Positions 18,427 through 29,100 are shown, counted from the stretch's first letter. The stretch: DNA of 64,000 nt from Leifsonia sp. Leaf336 (GCF_001423695.1 NZ_LMOZ01000001.1:878443-942442); one strand, 5' to 3'. Notes: generated by a model from the sequence alone, not told the origin. Numbers and translations: made by a program.

Positions 18427-19032
18427 ATGGACACCGACCGGCGCACCCGGCTGACCCCGGACGAGCGCCGGGCGCAACTGGTCGCGCTCGGCGTCGCGCA
18501 CCTCGCCGAGCATCCCCTCGACTCCCTGACCATCGAGGAGCTGTCGGCGCAGGCCGGGGTCTCGCGCGCTCTCCTGTTCCACTATTTCGGCTCCAAGCAG
18601 GGCCTGCACCGGGAGGTCGTCCGCACCGCGCGCGACAGCATGCTGCACGCCACGGAGCCGATCCCCGAGCTGCCGCCGCGGGAGCGCCTGAGCGACACGC
18701 TGGCGCGCATCGTCGCGTTCGTGCGCGACCACAGCGGCACGTTCTACTCGCTGGTCCGCGGCGTCGCGAGCGGCGACGTGGAGGTCAGGGCCGTGGTCGA
18801 GGAGGCCAGGGGCGAGCAGGCCGAGCGGATCATCGCGGTGTTCCTCGAGCTGGGCGCGGCGGACGTTCCTCTGCTGCGCATCGGGCTGCGCTCCTGGATC
18901 GCGTTCGCCGAAGACGTCCTGGTCGCGACCGCGATCGGCACCGACCTGCCGTCGGAGGCCATCGTCGGCTTCCTCGAGCGGAGCGCCGACGGCGTCGTCG
19001 CGGCCGTGCCGACCGCGGGGGAGCGCACCTAG
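18427..19032 (+). CDS. TetR-family regulator of the DUF6230 operon
   Basis: 201 residues. The N-terminal HTH (about 30-65) has the TetR pattern IEELSAQAGVSRALLFHYF. The C-terminal ligand domain is helical. ATG 18427 lies 6 nt after TACGCT (18415-18420), so it is leaderless. It is divergent from the DUF6230 operon and the 21-bp palindrome between them is its likely operator. The ligand is unknown. Confidence 0.88.
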   Translation: MDTDRRTRLTPDERRAQLVALGVAHLAEHPLDSLTIEELSAQAGVSRALLFHYFGSKQGLHREVVRTARDSMLHATEPIPELPPRERLSDTLARIVAFVRDHSGTFYSLVRGVASGDVEVRAVVEEARGEQAERIIAVFLELGAADVPLLRIGLRSWIAFAEDVLVATAIGTDLPSEAIVGFLERSADGVVAAVPTAGERT

Positions 19033-19042
19033 GCCGCAGGCC

Positions 19043-19369
19043 TCAGAGGCCCTCCTCGTCGAGGTCCTCCTGCGTCAGGATGCCCTCGTCGGGGTCGCCC
19101 TCCGGGTCGTGCTCGTCGTAGTCGGGCTCGGCCTCGCGCGCCTGGCCTCCGGTGGGGCCGTCGTTGCCGTCGCCGGGGCCGTCCCACACCGTCTCGCCGG
19201 CGACACCGTCGGTCGTGACCAGCTCGTCCGCGAAGTCGGCCTCCGCGATCGGGTCGTCCAGTGCGTAGTCGACCTCGCCGTCGCGGGGGTCGACCCAGCC
19301 GGCGGTGTCTCCGGCGTCGGAGTCGCCGATGGCCGGGTCGTCTGCGCCGTCTTCGGGGATGCGGTCCAT
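19043..19369 (-). CDS. Highly acidic small protein
   Basis: 108 residues, about one third Asp/Glu, without hydrophobic core segments, so probably disordered. GAGGAG lies about 8 nt before the ATG at 19369, which supports it as a real gene. Such acidic, Gly/Asp-rich proteins are common in Microbacteriaceae, but I know of no function. It is convergent with the TetR gene, 10 bp apart. Confidence 0.55.
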   Translation of the reverse strand: MDRIPEDGADDPAIGDSDAGDTAGWVDPRDGEVDYALDDPIAEADFADELVTTDGVAGETVWDGPGDGNDGPTGGQAREAEPDYDEHDPEGDPDEGILTQEDLDEEGL

Positions 19370-19424
19370 GCTCGTCTCCTCACCTGCGGGTTCGGGCCGA
19401 ACGTACACCCGCAGCGCACCCGCG

Positions 19425-19486
19425 GAAAACGATCGGTCCCGACTCGCCGCGACGGCGGAGGCCGCGCCGGCGGGTCGGGACCGATC
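19425..19486 (-). terminator. Terminator of the DsbA-like gene
   Basis: A perfect 13-bp stem (19431-19443 with 19474-19486, 30-nt loop) lies just after the minus-strand stop at 19505 and is followed on that strand by GTTTTCC, a short T-run. Confidence 0.6.
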
Positions 19487-19504
19487 GATCGGAGGAGGCG
19501 GTGC

Positions 19505-20410
19505 TCAGCTCGCCTTCGGGAAGCTGTAGGTGCCGCTGGAACCGGCGTCCTTGACGGCCGCCTGCACGAACGTGGCGAACTGGGACGCGTCGGTGAAGCC
19601 GCCCTGATAGCGCTCGCCGTTGACGAACACCGTCGGGGTGCCGAAGCTGCCGGTCTGCGGGTTCTTGAGCTGGGAGTTCGCGACGGCCTCGTTCGTGCGG
19701 TTCGTGACGAACTTGGAGTACGTCTGGTCGTTCACGCACTTCGTGATCGCCGACGAGCTCACGCCGGCGCCCTTGAAGAGTTCCAGCATCTTGGCGTTCG
19801 TGAGACCGGAGCCGGTCTGCTCGTCCGGCTGGTTGGCGAACAGCGCGCTGTTGACGTCGAAGAACTTGTCGGGCTCGTAGTTGGCCACGCACGACGCGGC
19901 GGCGGCCGCACGGGTCGAGTACTGGTTGTTGGTGCTGGAGTCGAGGATGGCGATGGGGTGGATCTCCAGCGTCGCCTGACCGTCGGCCATCCACTGCTTC
20001 ATCTGATCGGAGTTCGTGGTCTCGAACTGGTCGCAGTACGGGCACTGGTAGTCGAGCCAGATCTGGATGTGGGCGGTCTTGCCGTCCAGCGTCTGGGTCG
20101 TCGGCGTCGGCTTGGCGCCCTGCGCGATCGCCGGGGTGGTGACGGCTTTGTCAGCCTGGGTGAGCAGGATTCCGCCGCTCAGCATGTTCTTCGGGTTCGC
20201 GACGTTGTTGGACGCGCTGACGCTCGTGAAGATCACGACACCGATGATCGTGAGCACGGCGATGATGCCGACGATCACCGAGCTCTGCACGATGACCTTG
20301 CGCCGCTTGGCCTTCCTCGCGGCCTCCTCGCGCATCTTCCGCGCCGTCTCGCGCGCCTCGGCGCGACGGTCGTTCTTCGTGGTGGTCGCGCCTCTGCCTG
20401 TAGCAGCCAT
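19505..20410 (-). CDS. Membrane-anchored DsbA-like thioredoxin-fold protein
   Basis: 301 residues. A long basic, Lys/Arg-rich cytoplasmic start (about 1-40) leads into one membrane segment (about 41-65), then a thioredoxin-fold domain facing outward with the active-site CPYC (after IWLDYQ, about 122-125), a helical insert with further Cys, and the cis-proline loop GTPTVFVNG. This fits actinobacterial DsbA/MdbA-type thiol-disulfide oxidoreductases that fold exported proteins. It appears to be monocistronic. Confidence 0.88.
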   Translation of the reverse strand: MAATGRGATTTKNDRRAEARETARKMREEAARKAKRRKVIVQSSVIVGIIAVLTIIGVVIFTSVSASNNVANPKNMLSGGILLTQADKAVTTPAIAQGAKPTPTTQTLDGKTAHIQIWLDYQCPYCDQFETTNSDQMKQWMADGQATLEIHPIAILDSSTNNQYSTRAAAAASCVANYEPDKFFDVNSALFANQPDEQTGSGLTNAKMLELFKGAGVSSSAITKCVNDQTYSKFVTNRTNEAVANSQLKNPQTGSFGTPTVFVNGERYQGGFTDASQFATFVQAAVKDAGSSGTYSFPKAS

Positions 20411-20528
20411 TCAGGTCATTCCGTTTCCGACGGTGGACAAGTCTCCACGCCAAGCGTATGGGTCTTTTCCTTTGGATGCGCTGTGGCGTGGCTGCGTAAC
20501 ACGGCGGTGCGCGCGGCACGCCGGCGAG

Positions 20529-21788
20529 TCAGGCGCGCGTGACGGCGTCCGTCGCCTCGCCAACCGGCAGCAGGCGGCGCAGCTGCGTGACGTGCGCGGG
20601 CGTGAGGTCGGCCAGGGTCGGCACCTCCAGCAGCTTCATCGTGCGCACGACCTGGTCGCTCAGGATCTGGATCGTCCGGTCGACGCCGGCGCGGCCTCCC
20701 GCCATCAGGCCGTAGAGGTAGGCCCGGCCGATCAGCGTGAACTTCGCACCGAGCGCGTACGCGGCGACGATGTCGGCGCCGTTCATGATGCCGGTGTCGA
20801 TCGCGACCTCGGTACGGTCGCCCACGGCCTCCACGACCTGCGGCAGCAGATGGAAGGGGATCGGCGCCCGGTCGAGCTGGCGGCCGCCGTGGTTGGAGAG
20901 CACGATACCGTCGACGCCGAGGTCGACGAGCTTGCGGGAGTCCTCCACGTTCTGCACGCCCTTGACGACGATCTTGCCGGGCCACATCCCGCGGATGACG
21001 TCGAGGTCGGCGAAGCTGATCGACGGGTCCATCGCGGCGTCCAGCAGCTCGCCGACGGTGCCGCCGGTCGATGACAGCGAGGCGAACTCCAGCTTGGGCG
21101 TGGTGAGGAAGTCGTACCACCACCACGGCCGAGGGATCGCGTTGATCACCGTCCCGAGGGTGAGCTGCGGCGGGATGGAGAAGCCGTTGCGCTTGTCGCG
21201 GAGGCGCGCGCCGGCGACCGGGGTATCGACCGTGAAGAACAGGGTGTCGAAGCCGTTCGCGGCCGCGCGGCGGACGAGCTCGTAGGAGATCTCGCGGTCG
21301 CGCATCACGTAGAGCTGGAACCAGTTGCGGCCGGTCGGGTTCGCCGCCTTCACGCCCTCGATGGAGGTCGTGCCGAGCGTCGACAGCGTGAACGGGATGC
21401 CGGCCGCGCCGGCTGCTCCCGCCCCGGCGACCTCGCCCTCGGTCTGCATCAGCCGCGTGAAGCCGGTGGGCGCGATCCCGAACGGCATCGCGGAGGGCCC
21501 TCCCCAGATCTCGCAGGACGTGTCGACGGTGGAGACGTCGCGCAAGATCGACGGGTGGAACTCGATGTCCTGGAACGCTTGCCGCGCCCGGGCGAGCGAA
21601 AGCTCGCCCTCTGCCGCACCCTCCGTGTAGTCGAAGGCGGCCTTCGGCGTGCGGCGCTTGGCGATCGTGCGCAGGTCCTCGATGGTGAGGGCGGCGCTCA
21701 GCCGGCGCTTCTTGGCGTCGAGCTCCGGCTTCTTGAACGACAGGAGCTCGAACAGCTCGGCGGGCTTCGGGAGTTGGCGGGTGACCAT
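20529..21788 (-). CDS. lldD: FMN-dependent L-lactate dehydrogenase (quinone type)
   Basis: 419 residues of the FMN alpha-hydroxyacid dehydrogenase family. Visible features are the N-terminal [12 protein letters not shown], the flavin phosphate/active-site part [12 protein letters not shown] with the catalytic His and the substrate Arg, the basic K in VVKGVQN and the late [18 protein letters not shown]. It oxidises L-lactate to pyruvate at the membrane. It starts 10 bp after the stop of a FadR-type GntR gene, which matches lldR-lldD units in actinobacteria. The ATG at 21788 was preferred over longer upstream starts inside the regulator gene. Confidence 0.88.
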   Translation of the reverse strand: MVTRQLPKPAELFELLSFKKPELDAKKRRLSAALTIEDLRTIAKRRTPKAAFDYTEGAAEGELSLARARQAFQDIEFHPSILRDVSTVDTSCEIWGGPSAMPFGIAPTGFTRLMQTEGEVAGAGAAGAAGIPFTLSTLGTTSIEGVKAANPTGRNWFQLYVMRDREISYELVRRAAANGFDTLFFTVDTPVAGARLRDKRNGFSIPPQLTLGTVINAIPRPWWWYDFLTTPKLEFASLSSTGGTVGELLDAAMDPSISFADLDVIRGMWPGKIVVKGVQNVEDSRKLVDLGVDGIVLSNHGGRQLDRAPIPFHLLPQVVEAVGDRTEVAIDTGIMNGADIVAAYALGAKFTLIGRAYLYGLMAGGRAGVDRTIQILSDQVVRTMKLLEVPTLADLTPAHVTQLRRLLPVGEATDAVTRA

Positions 21789-21798
21789 GTTCGTGTGC

Positions 21799-22551
21799 CT
21801 AACGTGCGTCGGTGGACGGGGAAACGGACGGGGATGGAGCAGTGACGGCGGATGCCGGGGCGGCGTCGCGGTAGTAGCCGCTGATGTGATCGTGGATGCG
21901 CGTGCGGGCTCCTGCCGCGTCGCCGTCGGCAATGGCCGCCATCACGGCTCGGTGCTCGGTGCGCAGCCGCGCCGCCATGGCCTCCCACTCCGGGAGGCGC
22001 GCGGCGCCGGCGAGAACGTAGCCTTCGATCGAGCTGCGCAGTCCGGCCATCATCGTGGCGACGACGGCGTTGCCCGCGGCCTCCGCGAGCGCAAGGTGGA
22101 ACTGCGCGTCGAGCGCGAGGAACTCGGCCGCGGTGAGCGCGGGGTCGTCCATGGCGTCGAGCAGTTGGTGCGCCTCGTCGAGGTCGACCTCGGATCCGCG
22201 TTCGGCGAGTTCGCCGGCGACCGAGGACTCCAGCAGCAGTCGCGTGCTCACCACGTCGGCGACCGGGAAGCCGCTGGCCGCGACCTGCAGGCGCATCAGG
22301 GCCTGCATCCCGCCGAGCGGGCGGGCGATGATGATGGCGCCGGAGGTCGGCCCCGATCCGGTCTGCGTGCGGATCAGGCCCATGGCCTCCAGAACACGCA
22401 CGGCTTCGCGGACGCTGGAGCGGGCGACGCCGAACTCGGCGGCGAGAGTGCGCTCGGGCGGCAGGTGGTCGCCCGGCCGCAACCGGCCGTCGACGAGCCG
22501 CTCCTCGATGCGGGCGAGCACGCCCTCCCACGCCTTCGGCTCGGTGCTCAC
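21799..22551 (-). CDS. FadR-subfamily GntR regulator (LldR-like)
   Basis: 250 residues. An N-terminal winged helix (about 10-70; [20 protein letters not shown] is the typical HTH start) is followed by an all-helical FCD ligand domain with the metal/ligand residues in [16 protein letters not shown] and [14 protein letters not shown] 22551 follows GAGGAGGG. With lldD directly downstream and a 40-bp operator upstream it is a good candidate for a lactate-responsive repressor of its own operon. Confidence 0.85.
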   Translation of the reverse strand: MSTEPKAWEGVLARIEERLVDGRLRPGDHLPPERTLAAEFGVARSSVREAVRVLEAMGLIRTQTGSGPTSGAIIIARPLGGMQALMRLQVAASGFPVADVVSTRLLLESSVAGELAERGSEVDLDEAHQLLDAMDDPALTAAEFLALDAQFHLALAEAAGNAVVATMMAGLRSSIEGYVLAGAARLPEWEAMAARLRTEHRAVMAAIADGDAAGARTRIHDHISGYYRDAAPASAVTAPSPSVSPSTDAR

Positions 22552-22570
22552 CGGCGTGCCCTCCTCGCGC

Positions 22571-22610
22571 GTATCGTGTGGTCGGACCACATGGTCCGAC
22601 CACACGATAC
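22571..22610. promoter_or_regulatory. 40-bp palindrome with two FadR/LldR-type operators
   Basis: The region is a 40-bp palindrome, perfect except at the two central bases. It contains TGGTCGGACCA (22579-22589) and TGGTCCGACCA (22592-22602), each fitting the TNGTNNNACNA consensus of LldR/FadR regulators. It lies 20 bp before the regulator start and ends 7 bp before the stop of the MFS gene. Confidence 0.8.
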
Positions 22611-22616
22611 CACGCG

Positions 22617-24062
22617 TCAGTCGGCGGTCGCGGGGGCTCGGCCGAGCTCGACGTCCTCGACGCGGGAGCGCGGCATGAGCAGGCCGGCCACGATCGTGAG
22701 CACGGCGACGATCGCCACCGACACGAAGACGGCGGTGGAGGCGCTCTGCACGGCCGCGGGGGAGTGCGCGCCTCCGGAGGTCGACAGGATGATGGCGTTC
22801 GCGATCGCGCCGAACACGGCGACGCCTACCGCGCTGCCGATGGAACGCGCGAACATGTTGGTGCCGGTGACCACGCCGCGCTCGCTCCACGAGACGCTCG
22901 ACTGGGCGGCGATCAGCGTCGGCGTCGCGACGAGGCCCATCCCGAGCCCGACGATGAAGCAGCTCACCGCCACGAACAGCACGCTCGGCGTGACGCTGGT
23001 GGCCGCCAGCAGGATCGTGCCGAGGATCGCGATGCTCGTGCCGAGCAGTGCGGTGTTGCGGAAACCGATCCGCAGGTAGAAGCGGCCTGAGACGCTCGCC
23101 GCGAGCGGCCAGCCGAGTGTGAGGGCTGCGACGGAGAGACCGGAGACGAGCGGCGGCACACCGATCGTGGATTCCAGGTAGGTCGGCACGTAGGAGGTGA
23201 GCCCGATGAGGATCGCCCCGATGCCCAGCGAGACGAGCGTGGTCGTGACCAGCAGCCGCCGGGAGAACACCCACAGCGGCAGCACCGGCTCCGCGGCCCG
23301 TCGCTCCACGAGCGCGAAAGCGACCAGCAGGAGGCCGCCGAGAGCGAAGGCGCCGATGCTCCAGGCCGAGTTCCAGGCCCAGGCCTGGCCGCCCTCGAGC
23401 ACCGCGAGGATGAGCAGCGACATGCCGGCGGTGAGCAGCGCCGACCCCGCATAGTCGATGCGGTGCCGCTTGCGCTCGATGTTCTCGTGGAACGCGCGGA
23501 TCAGCATCCACGCGGCCAGGATGCAGAGCGGAACGTTGACGAAGAAGATCCACCGCCACGACAGGAACTGCGAGAACAGTCCGCCGAGCGTGGGACCGAC
23601 CACCGACGAGATCGCCCAGACGCTCGCGAGGTAGCCCTGGGTCTTGGCCCGCTCGGCGACGGTGTAGATGTCGCCGGCGATCGTCATCGACATGGGCTGG
23701 ATGGCTCCGGCGCCGAGACCTTGGAGCGCGCGGAAGGCGATCAGCGCGGGCATGCTCCAGGCGAACCCGCACAGGATCGAGCCGAGGAAGAACAGGCCGA
23801 TGCCCGCCAGCACGATGGGTTTGCGGCCGACGGTGTCGGAGAGCTTGGCGTAGACGGGGACGGAGACCGCCTGGGCGAGCAGATAGATCGAGAACAGCCA
23901 CGGGAACTGGGCGAAGCCGCCCAGGTCGCCGACGATGGAGGGCACGGCTGTCGCGAGGATCGTCGCGTCGATCGCGACGAGTCCCGTCGTCAGCATCAGC
24001 GCGATCAGGATGGGGCCGCGCTCGGAGCGGAAGCCCACGCTGGCTCGGGTGATTTCGTTCAT
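22617..24062 (-). CDS. MFS drug/proton antiporter, DHA2 type
   Basis: 481 residues with about 14 hydrophobic segments. Motif A (KLSDTVGRKPIVLAG) lies near 78 and the antiporter motif C appears as SSVVGPTLGGLFSQ near 158. Such pumps export lipophilic compounds. It is divergent from the ArsR-like gene at 24156, with 93 bp between that hold inverted repeats, so the two may form a regulator/exporter pair. Confidence 0.85.
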   Translation of the reverse strand: MNEITRASVGFRSERGPILIALMLTTGLVAIDATILATAVPSIVGDLGGFAQFPWLFSIYLLAQAVSVPVYAKLSDTVGRKPIVLAGIGLFFLGSILCGFAWSMPALIAFRALQGLGAGAIQPMSMTIAGDIYTVAERAKTQGYLASVWAISSVVGPTLGGLFSQFLSWRWIFFVNVPLCILAAWMLIRAFHENIERKRHRIDYAGSALLTAGMSLLILAVLEGGQAWAWNSAWSIGAFALGGLLLVAFALVERRAAEPVLPLWVFSRRLLVTTTLVSLGIGAILIGLTSYVPTYLESTIGVPPLVSGLSVAALTLGWPLAASVSGRFYLRIGFRNTALLGTSIAILGTILLAATSVTPSVLFVAVSCFIVGLGMGLVATPTLIAAQSSVSWSERGVVTGTNMFARSIGSAVGVAVFGAIANAIILSTSGGAHSPAAVQSASTAVFVSVAIVAVLTIVAGLLMPRSRVEDVELGRAPATAD

Positions 24063-24119
24063 CCCTGTGAACAACCCGTGCGGGCCGCGATCATTCCCGC
24101 ACGGCACGAAAGAACCGGC

Positions 24120-24166
24120 TTGACGTGAAAGAAGTCGTAGCGCACAATCTGAAACATGTCTTTCAC
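24120..24166 (+). promoter_or_regulatory. Strong leaderless promoter with inverted repeat at the ArsR-like gene
   Basis: TTGACG (24120-24125), 17 bp, CACAAT (24143-24148), then 7 nt to ATG 24156. GTGAAAGA (24125-24132) and TCTTTCAC (24159-24166) form an 8-bp inverted repeat that brackets the -10 and the start codon. This suits autorepression. Confidence 0.55.
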
Positions 24167-24764
24167 ATCTGGTGGACGCCCGGAGGACCGGCGTACGGTC
24201 ACCGACCCGCGCGCCCTGCGCGCACTCGCGCACCCGACCCGGCTGGCGCTGCTCGACCACCTCATGTCGTTCGGCGCCCGTACGGCCAGCGAGTGCGCCG
24301 AGGCCGTCGGCTCCACGCCCTCCAACTGCAGCTACCACTTGAGGGCGCTCGCCCGCTTCGGCCTGGTCGAGCGGGTGGAGGCCGAGGACGGCCGGGAGCG
24401 GCCGTGGCAGTCGACGGCCACCGGCCTCCAGCTCGGCCGCGCCGACGACCCCGGCGTCCAGCTCGGCGTCGACACCGTCGAGCGCTTCTTCGCCGACCAC
24501 CAGGTCGACGAGGAGGCCGCACGGCTGCACCGCGCGATCGCCCGGCGCGACAGTGTGCCGCCGGCCTGGCGCGAGGCGAGCATGCTCTCCGGCTACGCCC
24601 TGCGCATCAGCCCCGACGAGTTGCGCGAGCTGGGGGAGCGGCTGGACGCGCTGATCCGCCCCTACATCGCGCTGACCCGTCAGGACGCCCCGAGCGACAG
24701 CGCCGTCGTCGCGCTCAACCTCAACGCGTTCCTCCATCCCGACGAGGAGGTCGACGCCTCGTGA
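24156..24764 (+). CDS. ArsR-like winged-helix regulator
   Basis: 202 residues. The winged helix covers about 18-90 (LRALAHPTRLALLDHLMSFG, then ASECAEAVGSTPSNCSYHL as the recognition region), followed by a helical C-terminal part of unknown ligand. The gene is probably leaderless. Its stop overlaps the GTG of the following MFS gene in GTGA, so the two are translationally coupled and the regulator probably controls that exporter and perhaps the divergent one. Confidence 0.85.
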   Translation: MSFTSGGRPEDRRTVTDPRALRALAHPTRLALLDHLMSFGARTASECAEAVGSTPSNCSYHLRALARFGLVERVEAEDGRERPWQSTATGLQLGRADDPGVQLGVDTVERFFADHQVDEEAARLHRAIARRDSVPPAWREASMLSGYALRISPDELRELGERLDALIRPYIALTRQDAPSDSAVVALNLNAFLHPDEEVDAS

Positions 24765-26059
24765 GCCGTTCACCGCTCTTCCGCCGCGACTACGCGCTGA
24801 TCTGGACGGCCGGTCTGGTCTCCGACACCGGCGACTGGCTGCTGATGATCGCCCTCCCGCTGTTCGCGTTCTCGGCGACCGGTTCGGCGCTGGGCGCGTC
24901 GGCCGTGTTCCTGGCCGAGCTCATCCCGATGCTGCTCGCCGGCACGTTCCTCGGCGTGCTGGTCGACCGCTGGGATCCACGGCGCACGATGATCGTCGTA
25001 GCGCTCATCCAGGGCGTGGCGCTCCTGCCGCTGCTCGCCGCGACCTCCGACCGCATGGGCATCGTCTACGTGGTGGCCGCGGTGCAGGCATGCCTCGGCG
25101 CCATGATGAACCCGGCGCGCCAGTCGATGGTGCCGCGGCTGCTGAAGTCGGACGAGCTGGGTCGCGGCAACGCCCTCCTCGCCATCGCGGACAACCTCGC
25201 CCGCCTGGTGGGTTCGCCGCTCGGCGGTCTCGCGTTCGCCCTGGGCGGGCTGACCGGTGTGGTGATCGTGGATGCGGCGAGCTTCGGCGTGACGGCCCTG
25301 CTCGTCGCCTTCACGCGGCCGCTCCCGGCGAAGGCCGCGGCCGCCGGCGCCGAGACCGCGCCCGCCGTCGAGCGTCGTCTCCTCCACGAGTGGGTGGAGG
25401 GCATCGCGACCGTCGTCCGCACCAGGGAGCTGCGCACGATCGCCGTCATCGCCGTGCTCGGCAGCATCGCGCAGGGTGTCTTCCTCGTCCTCTTCATCGT
25501 GTACGTGACGCAGGATCTCGGCGCGAACGACACGGAGGTCGGCCTCCTGCGCGGCGTGCAGGCAATCGGAGGAGTGCTGGGAGGCCTGCTCACCGGTGTG
25601 CTGATCCGCCGGTTCGCCTCGCGCTGGCTCATCGGCGGAGGCTACCTGGTGTTCGGGGCGCTCTCTCTGCTCACCTGGAACCTCGCCCCGGTCACGACCT
25701 CCGTGTGGGTCTACGCCGGCCTGTTCATCGCGATGGGGCTGCCGGCTGTGGCGACCGCGACCGGCGAGATCACGCTCGTGCAGACCGTCACTCCTCGGGC
25801 GACGCTCGGGCGCGTGATCGCCGCGGTGACCACCCTCTCGGGCGCGGCCCAGGGCGTCGGCCTCCTGGTCGCCGGCCTGATCGCCGAGTCGGTCGGCACC
25901 GTCCGCGTCCTGGACGCGCAGGCGACGCTCTACCTGCTCTGCGGGGTGCTCGCGCTCGTGTTCCTCGGAGTGGCGAAGGGCGCGGGCGGCCGGGAGCCAG
26001 TGGACGCGAACCTCGGGGTGACCGATTCGGAGGCAGGGGCCGCCCGACCTGCGGGTTGA
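24761..26059 (+). CDS. MFS transporter
   Basis: 432 residues with about 12 membrane segments and the motif-A region GVLVDRWDPRRTM near 67. A soluble central loop (about 190-215) is Ala-rich. It belongs to the macrolide-efflux-like MFS group, probably an exporter, but the substrate cannot be read from sequence. The start is the GTG at 24761 in a GTGA overlap with the upstream regulator. Confidence 0.85.
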   Translation: MSRSPLFRRDYALIWTAGLVSDTGDWLLMIALPLFAFSATGSALGASAVFLAELIPMLLAGTFLGVLVDRWDPRRTMIVVALIQGVALLPLLAATSDRMGIVYVVAAVQACLGAMMNPARQSMVPRLLKSDELGRGNALLAIADNLARLVGSPLGGLAFALGGLTGVVIVDAASFGVTALLVAFTRPLPAKAAAAGAETAPAVERRLLHEWVEGIATVVRTRELRTIAVIAVLGSIAQGVFLVLFIVYVTQDLGANDTEVGLLRGVQAIGGVLGGLLTGVLIRRFASRWLIGGGYLVFGALSLLTWNLAPVTTSVWVYAGLFIAMGLPAVATATGEITLVQTVTPRATLGRVIAAVTTLSGAAQGVGLLVAGLIAESVGTVRVLDAQATLYLLCGVLALVFLGVAKGAGGREPVDANLGVTDSEAGAARPAG

Positions 26060-26115
26060 CGCGAAACCCGCGCAGATTGCCGGGCGTTTCGCGCTCGGGC
26101 ACGTAGGGTGTCGGT

Positions 26116-29100
26116 GTGTGGCGACTGGATAGGAAGAGCGAGGACGACGACATGACGTCCGACGTGCCCGAGGGCGACGCGCTGCATCCGGCGTCGAACA
26201 CGACCTCCCCGCACTCCCTGAGCCTCGGCGATCCCGGCCTCGTCGCCGGCAACATCGCCGACCACGTGTGGGCGCGGTGGCGCGAGGAGATCGCGGCGAT
26301 CGGCGGCGAATCGCCCCTGCTGCACTTCGAGGACAGCCCGCGCACGCGCATCGAGCTGAGCACGACTCATCCGGGAGGCCTCCCGCAGTTCATCACCGGG
26401 CAGAGCACGCTGCTCTCCAGCCTCATCCGCGACGAGCTGGCGCTGCGCACGGCCCGTGCCGCGGCGAACGCGATCACCGCCAAGGGCATCGAGCTGCGTT
26501 CCGTGCGCGGCATCGAGTCGATCCACCTGGCGATCGGCCTCGCGCAGTGGAGGCACGGCTCCGACGAGTTCCTGGCGCCGATCCTGCTGCGCCCGCTGGC
26601 CATCCGCCGCTACGGCCGCGACTTCGAGCTGAAGCTCAAGGGCCAGCCGTTCCTGAACCCGGAGCTGGCCAGGGCGCTGTCCGAGCAGTTCCAGATCACG
26701 CTCGACGCCGACGCGTTCGTCGCCCTCGCCCTTCACGACGGGGCATTCAAGCCGCAGCCCGTGATCGACCGGCTGCGCGGGCTCACCTCCCATCTGCCGT
26801 GGTTCAACGTGCAGCCGCGCCTCGTGGTGTCGTCGTTCGTCGATGTGGCTCCGGCGCTGCGGGCGGAAGCCGACGACCTCGACACGCCGTTGCTGGACGC
26901 CCTCGCGGGCAACCCGACGGCACGCACCGCGATCGAGAGCGCGTTCAGCCCCGCCGACCCCATCCGCCAGGACGAACGTCCGCCGGCCACCGACTCCCTC
27001 CTGCTCGACGCCGACGAGGAGCAGGAGAACGTCGTCGCGCAGATCTCGGCCGGCAACTCGATCGTCGTGAAGACCCTCCCGGGCACCGGAGGCACGCAGA
27101 CGGTCGTCAACGCCGTCGGCGCACTCGTCGCCCAGCACAAGCGCGTGCTCGTGGTCGGGCCGCGGCGCTCCAGCCTCGAAGACATCGCCCAGCGGTTCGC
27201 GAAGGTCGGCCTGCCCGGCGTCGCGGTCACCCCGCGCACCCTCCGCCGGGACCTCATCCAGTCCATCGGCCGCAACGAGAAGGCGGAGCAGCCGCGCGTC
27301 ACCGACGTGGACGACGCGCTCGTGCGGCTCCGCAAGGTGCTGCTCGACTACCGTGCCGCGCTCGCCCGCCGCGACCCCGTGCTGCACGTCTCCGTGCTCG
27401 ACGCGCTGCGCGAGCTCTCACGGCTCGCGCTGCTGCCGGCTCCGCCGGCGACCACGGCACGGCTGAGCCGGGCCTCCATCGAAGCGCTCGCCTCCGGGCG
27501 CGACGCCGCCGCCGACGCCCTGATCCGGGCCGCCCGCCTGGGCGAGTTCCGGTACGGTCCCAGCGACTCGCCCTGGTACGGCGCGTCGTTCGCGACGACC
27601 GAGGAGGGCAAGGCCGCCCACGACCTCGCCAAGAAGCTCAGCCGCGCCGAGCTCCCCCGGCTCATCGAGCGCGCCAGGGCGCTGATCGGCCAGACCCGGA
27701 TGCGGCCCTTCGAGTCGATCGCCGAGCTCGGCGTCTACCTGCGGCTGCTGCTCGACGTGCGCGAGACGCTCGACCGCTTCACGCCCAACGTCTTCGACCG
27801 CTCGATCTCGGAGCTCATCGCCGCGACCTCCTCGCGCCGCGAGTCGCCGACGATGTCCGGGACCAACCGGCGGCGGCTGCGCAAGCTCGCCCTGGAGTAC
27901 GTGCGCCCAGGCGTGCACGTCACCGATCTCAATGAGAGCCTGCGCCGCATCCAGCAGCAGCGCATCCTCTGGAACCGCTTCGCCGTCGCCGGCGTCGTCC
28001 CGGAGGTGCCGGTCGGCATCGCCGACGTGCAGGTCGCGTACCAGCGCGTCGCGGAGGACCTCGCCCGCCTCGACATCCCGCTGCGCCGCACCGGCACGCC
28101 GCAGTCGCTCGCCGCGCTGCCCATCGAGGAGCTGACGCGCCAGGTCGCCGGCCTCGCCGCCGAATCGGAGGTGCTCGCCAACCTCCAGGAGCGCACCGCC
28201 CTGCTCGGGCAGCTGCGCGAGCGCGAGCTGGACCCTCTGCTGTCCGACCTGTCGGTGCGCCACGTGCCCGAGACGCAGGTCAGCGCCGAGCTCGAACTCG
28301 CCTGGTGGCAGTCGGTGCTGGAGGCCCTCCTCGCCGCCGACCGCGCCCTGCTGAGCGCCAACACGAGCGTGCTCGACCGCTTGGAGGCCGACTTCCGTCT
28401 CGTGGACGAGGCCCACGCCTCCGCGACGGGCAAGCAGCTCGCGTGGATGCTCGCCGAGACCTGGAAGATCGGCATCGTCGACTGGCCGGAGGAGGCCAAG
28501 GCGCTCAAGAAGCTGCTCACGACGACCACGCCGACCGGTGCCTCGCTGAACGCGGCCGCGCCGCACCTGGCGCGCCCGCTCGCCCCGGTCTGGCTCGTGT
28601 CGCCCTACGAGGTGCCCGCGATCGACGCCGAGGTCGCGTTCGACGCGGTCGTCCTGATCGACGCCGGAGCCTCCACCCTGGCCGAGAACGTCCCCGTGCT
28701 GCGCCGCGCCCGCCAGGTCGTGGCCTTCGGCGACCCGGTCACGCAGACGCCCTCCCGCTTCGACACCGGCGTGCACGAGTACGGCACCACTGTGGAGGCC
28801 GCGGACGTCGACGCCCTGCACGGCGACTCCGCGCTCGCCCGGCTCTCCGAGCTCCTCCCCGTCTACACGCTCGCGCGCAGCTACCGCGCCGGTGGTGAAG
28901 ACCTGGCCGAGCTGGTCAACCGCCGCTTCTACGGCGGCAAGATCGACTCGCTGCCGTGGGCCGGAACCTACCTCGGGCACGGCAGCCTCGCCCTCCACTA
29001 CGTCACCGGTGGTCAGGGGATGCCCGACAGCGACACCGGCGCGGTCGAGAGCACCGACGCCGAGGTGGCGAAGGTGGTCGAGCTCGTCCTGCGGCACGCC

